Source of the DNA: CAYMZZ01 sp046297935
Lineage (GTDB): Bacteria > Bacteroidota > Bacteroidia > Chitinophagales > Chitinophagaceae
Length of the DNA: 64,000 bases
Reading direction: 5' to 3'
Assembly: GCA_046297935.1 (NCBI GenBank)
Contig: JBKBHA010000004.1
Coordinates: 248,001 to 312,000 of the forward strand
Shown in pieces: positions 53,667 to 61,677 of the stretch. Both the position numbers and the translations under genes were made by a program. The notes under the pieces were generated by a model, which made no database searches, was not told where the DNA came from, and was given only the letters and a program-made list of their open reading frames with translations. Position 1 is the stretch's first letter; every line of letters begins with the position of its first letter.

Positions 53667-54506
53667 TTACCTGCTTCTCAACTTTTTTCGAAAGTCAGAC
53701 GGATTTTGTCCGGCAATTCGTTTAAAGATTCTTGTAAAATGACTTTGATCTGCAAATCCGGTGAGGTAAGCGATTTCCGTCAACGAATAAGCTCCTGAGG
53801 TCATTAGTTCTTTGGCCCTATTGATTCTTTGCTGTTGGATATATACGCCGAATGACATATCGCCGAAGTATTTTGAGAATTCTCGTGATAGATAAGAGGG
53901 GTTCAAGTTGAGATCTTTAGAAATTTCCTTTAATGTCAGGGTAGTATCAATTTGATCCTGAATGATCTCTTTTAGTTCTTTTGCCCATGCTGGCATTTCT
54001 TCATCTGACCCGCCAACATGTCTTAAAATCTTGTTATACGCTCGCAGCAATAAATGTTCAGAAGGTTGTTGGGTATGCTTTTGATCCTGTAAAAATTTTG
54101 CCCAGCTGTATAATGCATCATACAGGACTATGCCCTGTTCCAACAGTTCGTAATCGTTTTCAAAATTGTATGCAAGTCCGGCAGAAATTGCCCACAAACC
54201 TGCTGACTGCGAGGCGAGGTCGTGGCGGTCGATGTCCGCTCCGCGAATAATGGTTGCCATCTTATGAACCGCCCGGTCTTCAATTTTATGTTTTTTAATA
54301 AAATAATCAAAGGTACAGGTACCACCGTAATGGGTGTATTCTACCTCGGGTATGTCAAATGGAATTGCATTCAGTTCCTGTGCTTTTGTCTTCACACTTT
54401 CAAGTGGCGCATAGATAATTTCAGCACCCCTGTCAATAAAGCGTTTGATCAGCCAGGGACAGGCAATGCGATCTATTTTCGGGCGATTACGAGTTATCCA
54501 TTTCAT
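53667..54506 (-). CDS. Fusion of ChrB C-terminal domain with AraC-type DNA-binding domain
   Basis: 279 residues. Residues ~1-150 match the chromate-resistance ChrB C-terminal domain: WITRNRPKIDRIACPWLIKRF, PFDIPEVEYTHYGGTCTFD, IIRGADIDRHDL and LLEQGIVLYDALYSWAKF. Residues ~180-279 are a complete AraC HTH pair (LTLKEISKDLNLNPSYLSREF; YSLTEIAYLTGFADQSHFTRIF). No chromate transporter (ChrA) lies nearby. A one-component regulator that senses an oxidant or metal through the ChrB part is plausible but inferred. It is the last main gene of the run 57529-53667. Confidence 0.9.
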   Translation of the reverse strand: MKWITRNRPKIDRIACPWLIKRFIDRGAEIIYAPLESVKTKAQELNAIPFDIPEVEYTHYGGTCTFDYFIKKHKIEDRAVHKMATIIRGADIDRHDLASQSAGLWAISAGLAYNFENDYELLEQGIVLYDALYSWAKFLQDQKHTQQPSEHLLLRAYNKILRHVGGSDEEMPAWAKELKEIIQDQIDTTLTLKEISKDLNLNPSYLSREFSKYFGDMSFGVYIQQQRINRAKELMTSGAYSLTEIAYLTGFADQSHFTRIFKRIAGQNPSDFRKKLRSR

Positions 54507-54564
54507 AATTTCAATCGGGCGAAAATTGTTGGAAGGATTGACGCCTGTAATCGGTGTACAAGAT

Positions 54565-54798
54565 TCAATTGGTCTTTCTAACGGTGAACGAGTATTGATT
54601 ACCAGAACCGGCTAACACAGTAGCAACCCGCTTGACTATCTCTGTAATCGGTAAATTTCCCCTGTAATTGAACGACATGAAATTGGTAAACGTATCCTTT
54701 CTCACAGGTTTGAACGAATCATTTTGCATGTCGGCAGATAGCTGTTCTAGTTGTTCCGCTGCTACCTCGTCGACTCGAATATCAATAGTAAAGGCCAT
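54565..54798 (-). CDS. 77-residue hypothetical protein
   Basis: No signal peptide or membrane helix. Mixed fold with FTIDIRVDEVAAEQLEQLSADM, then FKPVRKDTFTNFMSFNYRG and ITEIVKRVATVLAGSGNQYSFTV. No family is recognised. It sits 29 bases after the sterol desaturase gene and 58 bases before the ChrB-AraC gene on the same strand, so it is probably a small member of this operon. Confidence 0.6.
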   Translation of the reverse strand: MAFTIDIRVDEVAAEQLEQLSADMQNDSFKPVRKDTFTNFMSFNYRGNLPITEIVKRVATVLAGSGNQYSFTVRKTN

Positions 54799-54827
54799 AT
54801 TGAATTGTTTTGTCTGTCTTGAATGAT

Positions 54828-56033
54828 TTATATGTGCAGATAATTGTAGTACCTGCGTTCTATGGACTTATAGAATGAAGTAAACAAGATTAGGATGAGA
54901 GTCAGCAAAACACCCAGATTAAAGTATGGAAACGTGACCAACAAATAAGCGCCGAGTGCGATGCCCCTAAAAAATTCGAGATGAAATATCCATCTCCGTT
55001 GCTCCAACATGGCACCTGTTGTGATGACACTCAATATCAAATAAACTGCAAGTATGAATATCTGCGTATTACTCAGATAGTGTTCCAGCAGGATGATGCA
55101 AAAAAGAACGGTTAGTGAAATGAAAGTTTTTACCATTATGTAGCCACCAAGTGTTTCAGAAAGTTGATTTTCTTTTACTCCGATAGACAATTTTCGCTCT
55201 AAATGCTCACGGATGCGAGGATCGATTTCGTCAGGTTTGCCAAGTAGGCATTTCAGCTTTTTTCGGAGGCCTTTTGATCTTTTGAAAGCCGTCATCATCT
55301 CTAAAAAGAAGTGAAAGTGCTGCCAAAGAAAGCTATGGCTGTTCAGGGGCTTTGTAATACCGTACACTGGCACTTCATTTTCTTTAGCAAAAGTTCCAAA
55401 GATCTTATCCCAAATTATTAATACATCCCCAAAGTTTTTATCAAGATAGCAGGGGTTTGAGCTATGATGTACTCGGTGATGAGATGGCGTTACAAAGAGA
55501 TATTCAAGAACACCTAGTCGTCCTACCAACTGCGTATGTGTAAAGAAGGGATAGGTGCCGTGAACCAGCAAAAGTAACGTGATCATTTCCGGCGGAAACC
55601 CGACCAAAGGCAGGATTGACCAAAAGAGACAACGAGCTGCAGCCTGAAAGACAGTTATACGCGCTGCAACAGTAAAATTAAAGTCGTCGCTCTGATGATG
55701 TACAACGTGGAAGCTCCAAAACAAGTTTACCTTGTGACCAACGCGATGATACCAGTACCATACCAGATCGGTGAGTACAAAAAGCAAAACCCAAGTCAAT
55801 AATTCCGGCTTTATATCAGCTATGGCGAAATTGCGGTGTATCCAGGAAAAGAAGAAAAAGAATAGTCCGGTTGTAAACAGATCACAAAGCCTTTCAGCAA
55901 TTCCTACATTAAGGTTTGCGACTACTTCCTTAAAGTTGAAGGTTCCCATATTCCTCTTCACAGACAGAAAATATTCCAATAACATAAATCCGACGAATAA
56001 GGGGATCGCAAAAGCAAGATAGTTTAGGTGCAT
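54828..56033 (-). CDS. Sterol desaturase / fatty acid hydroxylase superfamily membrane protein
   Basis: 401 residues. Diiron histidine clusters are intact: HRVGH (near residue 94), HVVHH (~109), HTQ in a membrane-side helix, and HHRVHH (~185). About five hydrophobic helices precede and surround the boxes, and four more at the C-terminus (VKTFISLTVLFCIILLEHYL; FILAVYLILSVITTGAML). It probably hydroxylates or desaturates a lipid using O2 at the inner membrane; substrate unknown. Located between the aldo/keto reductase and a 77-residue gene. Confidence 0.92.
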   Translation of the reverse strand: MHLNYLAFAIPLFVGFMLLEYFLSVKRNMGTFNFKEVVANLNVGIAERLCDLFTTGLFFFFFSWIHRNFAIADIKPELLTWVLLFVLTDLVWYWYHRVGHKVNLFWSFHVVHHQSDDFNFTVAARITVFQAAARCLFWSILPLVGFPPEMITLLLLVHGTYPFFTHTQLVGRLGVLEYLFVTPSHHRVHHSSNPCYLDKNFGDVLIIWDKIFGTFAKENEVPVYGITKPLNSHSFLWQHFHFFLEMMTAFKRSKGLRKKLKCLLGKPDEIDPRIREHLERKLSIGVKENQLSETLGGYIMVKTFISLTVLFCIILLEHYLSNTQIFILAVYLILSVITTGAMLEQRRWIFHLEFFRGIALGAYLLVTFPYFNLGVLLTLILILFTSFYKSIERRYYNYLHI

Positions 56034-56052
56034 ACTTAGCGCTTTTTATAAC

Positions 56053-56940
56053 TTAATGACCTCGGGATACTTCATATAATTCATACCAATCCTGCCTGTC
56101 GATATCAACCGAAAACGCATTTACGATATTTTTTATCCGTTTTTGATTGGTGGTGCCAATCAATGGTAAGGCACCGAGTTTGATCAGCCATGCTACTGCC
56201 ACTGACTCAAAATTTACAGCTTGTCTGGCCGCAATCTCTTCCAATTTATGTCTTACACCTAAAGGGACTTTATCACTACTGGTAGCTATCCTTCCGTTGG
56301 CAAGCGGCGAGGTGGCAAGCGGGCGCATATACCTTTGTTTGATGTAGTCGATCTGCCCATTGTCTAGTGCAGAAGTGTTCAAGAGATTTAATTCAATGTG
56401 GTTGGTAACAATCGGTATCCGCAAGTATGAGCTTAGTAGCTGGTGTTGAAATACTGAGAAATTGACAATACCGATATGCCTTACTTTTCCAGATTCCTTT
56501 AGCTTTTCAAGCGTAATGGCAGTCTGTTCGAGGTTCGAAAGAGGATCCAACTGATCTAAAAGAAAAACATCTATGTAATCGGTGCGGAGGTTCTTGAGAG
56601 AATTTTCGAGGCTTTTTTCAATATGCCTCCCGGACGTATCATTATACTTCACTCTTATATCGGTACGTGAGGGGTGAGGTATATTCTGGCCACATTTTGT
56701 GAATAGCACCACATCGTTGCGCTTAACAGATCTATTCTTTAGAATATTTCCAAATAGTGTTTCCGCCTGATATCCACCGTAAATATCTGCATGATCAAAT
56801 GTATTGATCCCCAGTTCGAGGCAAAGGTTAACAATTTCTTCCATTTTAGAGTAGTCCATATCCTGATCGGTCCAACGGTAAAACCCATAAATAGCCGGAG
56901 AAACTTTTGGGCCTGAATCACTTAGATAAATCTTTTCCAT
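56053..56940 (-). CDS. Aldo/keto reductase with substituted catalytic histidine
   Basis: 295 residues, TIM-barrel type. The tetrad Asp and Tyr are in NTFDHADIYGGYQAE, and Lys in VVLFTKCGQN. The usual His is in LLxHRPDPL; here this reads VFLLDQLDPLSN, so His is replaced by Asp. The cofactor region resembles a normal NADPH site (VAWLIKLGALPLIGTTNQKRI). It may be a reductase with altered activity or a binding protein like Kv-beta. It sits 34 bases downstream of the CMD-like gene and 19 bases before the sterol desaturase gene. Confidence 0.9.
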   Translation of the reverse strand: MEKIYLSDSGPKVSPAIYGFYRWTDQDMDYSKMEEIVNLCLELGINTFDHADIYGGYQAETLFGNILKNRSVKRNDVVLFTKCGQNIPHPSRTDIRVKYNDTSGRHIEKSLENSLKNLRTDYIDVFLLDQLDPLSNLEQTAITLEKLKESGKVRHIGIVNFSVFQHQLLSSYLRIPIVTNHIELNLLNTSALDNGQIDYIKQRYMRPLATSPLANGRIATSSDKVPLGVRHKLEEIAARQAVNFESVAVAWLIKLGALPLIGTTNQKRIKNIVNAFSVDIDRQDWYELYEVSRGH

Positions 56941-56974
56941 TCTAACAATTTGTTTAAGTCAAATACGAATGATG

Positions 56975-57529
56975 CTACAAGCTTATTTTTCTGTGAAACT
57001 TGGACTCTTGAACATACGCCGCCAGGTGGCTATCTATATTTGTCTCGGCTGTGTTATTAAAGATATTTGTCGCGACCATCATACCTGCGAAGGCTATCAG
57101 TAGTACCATTTCATTTGTTTTAAAGTCGACAGAAATTGCATTGTACACATAATCAGAGATATTGCCCGAATACTTTGCTATCGCAGAGCCAAATTGATAT
57201 AATGCCTGTTCCTGCCTGTTTAATTGAAGATGGTCCGCGCTTTCTCCCGACTCAGCAACTAACTTCCTAAAGACCGCAGTGCAAAGTGGACTTTCGGAGG
57301 TGGAAGATAAAGCCAAAGCATACAAGGCGGCCATTCGCTTACCCAGCAAATTTTCGATTTCGTCATACATAACATACCATTGCATGTACACTTCTAAAGC
57401 GGGCAAGGAGTGGCACAAAGTCAGGTTCGTGTTCGTTATAATGCCATTGTTTGTCCTTAAATGTCTTTCTAACGCAACTTTTACCGATGGAGAAAGACGA
57501 TTGATATCCATTTGTGGTATTCTTGCCAT
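56975..57529 (-). CDS. Carboxymuconolactone decarboxylase/AhpD-like protein
   Basis: 184 residues, mainly helical. The region ALYALALSSTSESPLCTAVFRKL aligns with the AhpD-type helix that carries Cys-x-x-Cys; only the first Cys is present. Later NTAETNIDSHLAAYV and the loop TNEMVLLIAFAGMMVATN fit the fold. A disulfide-relay role would need two Cys, so the function is uncertain. First gene of the accessory run; 34 bases precede the next start. Confidence 0.8.
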   Translation of the reverse strand: MARIPQMDINRLSPSVKVALERHLRTNNGIITNTNLTLCHSLPALEVYMQWYVMYDEIENLLGKRMAALYALALSSTSESPLCTAVFRKLVAESGESADHLQLNRQEQALYQFGSAIAKYSGNISDYVYNAISVDFKTNEMVLLIAFAGMMVATNIFNNTAETNIDSHLAAYVQESKFHRKISL

Positions 57530-57630
57530 AATCCGGTATTTAACTTAAAGCCTGGTAAGTTTGTTGAAATGCATCCCGTAGAAACGGGATGCGTGTATGA
57601 ACGACTGCTTACCTACTATAAAATGTACAG

Positions 57631-57701
57631 AGATCAAGGGTGGATTCGAACCACCGTATAAGGTTTTGCAGACCTTCGCCTAACCACTCGGCCACATGAT
57701 C
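57631..57701 (-). tRNA. tRNA-Cys (anticodon GCA), with acceptor-stem mismatch
   Basis: Minus strand: acceptor GATCATG against CTTGATC, pairing except U6-U67; discriminator U73, the Cys identity base. D-arm GCC...GGC, anticodon stem AAGGT/ACCTT with loop CTGCAAA, and T-arm GGTGG-TTCGAAT-CCACC. 71 nt, CCA not encoded. The 3' end faces the accessory operon. Confidence 0.92.
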
Positions 57702-57750
57702 ATTAGACCGTTCTTTGCTATGATCGATTTGTCAAAGTAAGGGAAATTTT

Positions 57751-57780
57751 ATTAGTCTACCAAAATGGTAGACTAATAAT
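57751..57780. promoter_or_regulatory. Operator-like palindrome, copy 1
   Basis: GTCTAC-N7-GTAGAC core inside longer complementary flanks (TTATTA/TAATAA). Matches copy 2 at 58331-58360 at 27 of 30 positions, 580 bases away. No intact gene starts next to this copy. Confidence 0.7.
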
Positions 57781-57959
57781 TTAATTTTCTTCACAGAAAT
57801 TTTTCAAATTTTTCTCTATTAACGATATTGATTAATGTCAGCCCAAGAACGCAGCGGATATGTCAAATTGTAACGGGGGAGCCTTGAATATTCAGATCGC
57901 GAGATAGCATGATCATTTCGCGAGTGCTCGGTTTATTTATTTTCAGAACAGGCTAGAGG

Positions 57960-58268
57960 CTATTTTTTTTTGAGTTTTATCTGTAAGTACTTTGGATTGC
58001 TCGTAATACGCAGCTGCTTAGAATGATATTTGCTGTGCTTAACGGTCAGGAGAAACGGATAAGAGTTCCAAGTTGTCAACTTAAACTCCCCCAACTCGCC
58101 AGTAATAGCTTCTTCTTCACCTTCAACGGTGTAGACGTAAGCTCCGGCGACGGGAAGGCCATCATCTGCGTTTATAATTTTTCCTTTCAGTTCAATCGAT
58201 TCGGATAAAGTCATGAAATGAAGTGTAAGGACAGGAATAAGCGTTATTATACTTAAGAACGTTTTCAT
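57960..58268 (-). CDS. Small secreted carboxypeptidase-regulatory-like domain protein
   Basis: 102 residues with a leader peptide (FLSIITLIPVLTLHFMTL). The rest is one CarboxypepD_reg-like beta-sandwich: IELKGKIINADDGLPVAGAY, VYTVEGEEEAITGELGEFKLTT, LLTVKHSKYHSKQLRI, ending with a basic IKLKKK. Such domains often sit at the N-terminus of TonB-dependent receptors; here it stands alone. Divergent from the TlpA-type gene, sharing the region with operator copy 2. Confidence 0.78.
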   Translation of the reverse strand: MKTFLSIITLIPVLTLHFMTLSESIELKGKIINADDGLPVAGAYVYTVEGEEEAITGELGEFKLTTWNSYPFLLTVKHSKYHSKQLRITSNPKYLQIKLKKK

Positions 58269-58330
58269 CTTTCTATATATTTTTTGTCGCTTTGGCAGGG
58301 GCCATGATAGTTGCCGGTAATTTTCATTAC

Positions 58331-58360
58331 ATTTGTCTACAAAAATAGTAGACTAATAAT
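58331..58360. promoter_or_regulatory. Operator-like palindrome, copy 2
   Basis: GTCTAC-N7-GTAGAC between the divergent 102-residue gene and TlpA-type gene, 21 bases before the latter's ATG. The position fits repressor binding over the promoter. Confidence 0.72.
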
Positions 58361-58381
58361 AGAGGGACAAATTTTTTTGAC

Positions 58382-59842
58382 ATGAGATATATTTTTTTTG
58401 GCAGTTTTGTTGTAAGTTCTCTAAGCAGTATTGCACAAAAAGAAGTGCAACCTCTTATTGCAAAAGATACGTTCGCTGATGGAGGAGTTTTGCGTGGAGG
58501 GGTTAATGTGTCGAACAGTACTCGGGATATCAGTTTATCAATCGCTGGGGATGGTCTTTATGATCTTTCCGCTTTTAATGGAAATTCCTTTTCGGAAGCT
58601 CATGCTGAATTTAAAAGAAAGGGGTTAGCCGGTTTCGAAGCCGGGATATTTCAATTTCAATCGCGCAGTCTGGACAATATGGATACTTCGTTTTTTGGAG
58701 ATTGGCGGGGAGTTTTTCATTTAGAAAATGCAAAAGAGCTTCCTTTCAATTTTGCAATACAGGGGAAATCAATTGCTGATGCAAAAGTATTCTTCATAAA
58801 TGGCGAGGAGCGATTCGAAAGCGGAGGCCTGCAATTGCAAGGCGATTCCCTTTTTATACAAACCAGTCCATTCGATAACGAACTGGCTTTCTGCATTACT
58901 AACGATACGCTGAAGGGTGTGCTTCGACGGCGGGACCTCACGGGTAGGGCATTGAAAGTGAGTGCTACTCGCGGGGATTATCGCTTTTCGGATATCGGAT
59001 TGGAAACGGATATTGACATATCAGGAACCTATGCCGTCTCCTTTAAAAATGAAAAGGGGGCTGATGAACAAGCAGTTGGGCTTTTTGCACAACATGGTCG
59101 ACGTCTTAAGGCAACTTTTCTTCGTATTACAGGCGACTCCCGCTATCTGGATGGCATCGTACAAGGCCGTCATTTTCGACTTTCTTCCTTTATAGGTTCA
59201 AGCCCTGTTCTATATGAGGGAGAAATTGTTACCGATAGTACACTAAAGGGGGACGTATTTTTTTCCAGGGGAAAGCAGGGTTTCGAAGCAATTCGTGATG
59301 AAGATGCAAGCTTGCCCGATGCTTACCAAATCACCTTATTAAAAAAGGGATATAGTACATTAGATTTTAAATTTCCAGATGTTGACGGGAAGATGGTATC
59401 TATTAAGGATGAAAAGTATAGAAACAAGGTTGTAATCGTGACTATTGGCGGAACCTGGTGCCCCAACTGTATTGATGAAGCTGCATTCTTGGCGCCATGG
59501 TATAAAGCAAACCGGACTCGAGGTATCGAGGTGATATCGATTCATTTTGAACGACAGACAGATTCGGCCTATATAAAAAAAGTGCTTACTCGTTTTCGTC
59601 AGCGATTTGATATCGAATACGATGAATTGGTGGGCGGAATAGCAGACAAACAAAAAGTGGCAGAATCAATGCCAGCATTGAATGCCTTTCTTTCGTTTCC
59701 AACGACAATTTTTATCGATAAAAACGGAAAGGTTTCCAAAATCCATACGGGTTTCAGTGGCCCCGCCACAGGAATACATTATGCCAGATTTGTACAAGAA
59801 TTTTCTGACTTGGTTGACAAGTTGGTTAACGAACGGCAATAG
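58382..59842 (+). CDS. TlpA-family thiol-disulfide protein with large N-terminal domain
   Basis: 486 residues, a leader ending SSIAQ. Residues ~20-330 are beta-rich, without a recognised family. The C-terminal ~150 residues are a thioredoxin fold: FKFPDVDGKMVSIKDEKYRNK, active site GGTWCPNCIDEAAF (CPNC), and the cis-Pro loop FPTTIFIDKNGKV. Probably a periplasmic thiol reductase. The operator palindrome lies right upstream, so transcription is likely repressed by a factor not encoded here. Confidence 0.88.
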   Translation: MRYIFFGSFVVSSLSSIAQKEVQPLIAKDTFADGGVLRGGVNVSNSTRDISLSIAGDGLYDLSAFNGNSFSEAHAEFKRKGLAGFEAGIFQFQSRSLDNMDTSFFGDWRGVFHLENAKELPFNFAIQGKSIADAKVFFINGEERFESGGLQLQGDSLFIQTSPFDNELAFCITNDTLKGVLRRRDLTGRALKVSATRGDYRFSDIGLETDIDISGTYAVSFKNEKGADEQAVGLFAQHGRRLKATFLRITGDSRYLDGIVQGRHFRLSSFIGSSPVLYEGEIVTDSTLKGDVFFSRGKQGFEAIRDEDASLPDAYQITLLKKGYSTLDFKFPDVDGKMVSIKDEKYRNKVVIVTIGGTWCPNCIDEAAFLAPWYKANRTRGIEVISIHFERQTDSAYIKKVLTRFRQRFDIEYDELVGGIADKQKVAESMPALNAFLSFPTTIFIDKNGKVSKIHTGFSGPATGIHYARFVQEFSDLVDKLVNERQ

Positions 59843-59992
59843 GCAGTAGCATCGATGAAACTGAACAGGTATTTGCGATGGCAGTAGCTTCGACCTTTAG
59901 ATTTTAAGGTAGCTATTCGAGTAATTCACGCCATATGTTGGTATTCTCTTTCGCCTGCGTTCAAAACAGTACCTTTACTCTAAACTACCGAA

Positions 59993-61585
59993 ATGAGAAT
60001 ACTCCAGCTTGTACTGTTACTTATATTGGCTAACCTAGCGGCCTACTCCCAAAATCTGAAATCAGGCGGTGTGTTGATACCTGAACAGGCCAATATGGAC
60101 ATTCGCCATTATCAACTTAAAATTGCGCTTGATCCCGCTACTCAGTCTCTGACAGGTGATGTGGAAGTAAAAATGAATCTGAAAAACCAGGCAGCTTTGA
60201 TTGTACTTGATCTCGTACATCTGCTGAAAGTTTCGCAGGTTTGGGTCAACAAACAAAAAGTCTCTGTGCGGCACGAGGGTGACCGCTTATTCATAAGTGC
60301 CGAAAAACCCTTTGCCGCCGGCGCCACAGTGGTGCGAATACAATATGCCGGCAAACCAGGCATCGCCGAGCGGGCACCCTGGATCGGCGGATTTCAGTGG
60401 GAAAAAGACTCAAAAGGAAATCCCTGGATCGCGATAAGCTGCCAGGGAGAAGGAGCCAAAATATATTTTCCCTGCAAAGATCACCCCAGCGATGAACCCA
60501 ACGAGGGTGCCGACCTGATAGTGACTGTACCAAAAGGTCTCACCGTAGCAGGTCCCGGTTTGCTGCAGTCTGTAAAAAACAAAGGAAGCCAGTCCACCTT
60601 TCACTGGAAAACCAGGTACACTATCAGCAATTACTGCATCGTATTCACCGTGGGCAAATACAAGTTAGTTACCCGCAATTATACCAGTGTCGACGGCAAC
60701 AATATTCCCATGCATTTTTATGTACTGGAGGAAAATGCCGACAAAGCCCCTTATCATCTCGAATTGCTGGAGCAGTCCTGCCGCGTGCTGGAAAAATATT
60801 TCGGAGAGTACCCCTGGGCGCGCGAAAAAATTGGTATAGCTGAAACGCCACACCTGGGTATGGAGCACCAGACAATGAATGCATACGGCAACAAATTCAA
60901 ATACACTAAGCTGGGTGGAAAGGATTTTGACTGGTTGTTGCATCATGAGTTCGGACACGAGTGGTGGGCCAATAAAGTAACGAATAGCGATTGGGGCCAT
61001 ATGTGGATACAGGAAGGTATTTGTTCCTTTGGTGATGCTCTGATTGTGAGGGAACTGGAAGGGGAGGAAGCTTATCGCGCCCGAATGCGTCAGACTGCCC
61101 GGGCAGCCGGCAACAAATTGCCGATTGTTCAGGGCGACGAAGTGGACAGTGACCAGGCATACTATGGAGATATATACGGCAAAGGCGCCTATTTCATGCA
61201 TACTCTCCGATACGTGATGGGAGACGAGTTGTTTTTCCCGACATTGAAAAAACTGGCAACTGATCCGCAATTTACATATGACAATACTGTAGTGACCAAA
61301 GATGTGGAAACCCTTTTCAGCGGCGCCTACGGCAAATCGCTTCAGCCTTTGTTCCAGCTATTTTTGTATACAACCAACAAGCTGGAGTTACAATTGAAGC
61401 AGATTTCCGATAGCAGTTATCAACTTCGCCTGCTTAACCTCGACATGAGTCTGCCGATGGAAGTGGACACCGATGCTGGTCGCCAAACGGTAACGCTGGG
61501 TAAGGATCCTCTTACCATCGTCAGCCGCCGTGTGCCGGCCATTGATCCACAAGGTTTTTATATGAAAAAAATCGTGCTGGAATAG
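59993..61585 (+). CDS. M1-family zinc aminopeptidase
   Basis: 530 residues with a leader (LVLLLILANLAAYSQ). An N-terminal beta domain (LDPATQSLTGDVEVKMNL, KIYFPCKDHPSDEPNEGADL), then the M1 catalytic domain: GMEHQTMNAYG as exopeptidase motif, and HEFGHEWWANKVTNSDWGHM with the third zinc ligand Glu 19 residues after the second His (WIQEGI). The C-terminal helical domain of long M1 enzymes is absent, as in other short Bacteroidetes members. Likely a periplasmic or secreted aminopeptidase. Confidence 0.93.
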   Translation: MRILQLVLLLILANLAAYSQNLKSGGVLIPEQANMDIRHYQLKIALDPATQSLTGDVEVKMNLKNQAALIVLDLVHLLKVSQVWVNKQKVSVRHEGDRLFISAEKPFAAGATVVRIQYAGKPGIAERAPWIGGFQWEKDSKGNPWIAISCQGEGAKIYFPCKDHPSDEPNEGADLIVTVPKGLTVAGPGLLQSVKNKGSQSTFHWKTRYTISNYCIVFTVGKYKLVTRNYTSVDGNNIPMHFYVLEENADKAPYHLELLEQSCRVLEKYFGEYPWAREKIGIAETPHLGMEHQTMNAYGNKFKYTKLGGKDFDWLLHHEFGHEWWANKVTNSDWGHMWIQEGICSFGDALIVRELEGEEAYRARMRQTARAAGNKLPIVQGDEVDSDQAYYGDIYGKGAYFMHTLRYVMGDELFFPTLKKLATDPQFTYDNTVVTKDVETLFSGAYGKSLQPLFQLFLYTTNKLELQLKQISDSSYQLRLLNLDMSLPMEVDTDAGRQTVTLGKDPLTIVSRRVPAIDPQGFYMKKIVLE

Positions 61586-61624
61586 GTCAACCAGTGCGCT
61601 GCAAATTTGTTCTAATGCTGCCTT

Positions 61625-61644
61625 GGCAGGCTTGTTTGCCTGCC
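61625..61644. terminator. Hairpin after the M1 peptidase gene
   Basis: GGCAGGC and GCCTGCC form a perfect 7-bp stem with a 6-nt loop, 40 bases past the stop. No T-run follows; it may be a weak terminator or dispersed hairpin. Confidence 0.35.
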
Positions 61645-61663
61645 TCGGCAAGCCGAACAATCT

Positions 61664-61671
61664 TATCTTTG
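61664..61671 (+). promoter_or_regulatory. -7 element TATCTTTG upstream of ubiE
   Basis: Exact TAnnTTTG six bases before ATG 61678, giving an almost leaderless transcript and deciding the ubiE start. A TTTG lies 25 bases further up. Confidence 0.5.
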
Positions 61672-61677
61672 CAGCCC

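Noticed and set aside
57781..57959. Possible gene controlled by operator copy 1
   Set aside because: Only very short frames (about 12 codons) with stops in all frames; treated as non-coding or remnant.
60665..61270. 201-codon minus-strand frame opposite the M1 peptidase
   Set aside because: Shadow frame; the zinc peptidase on the plus strand explains the sequence.
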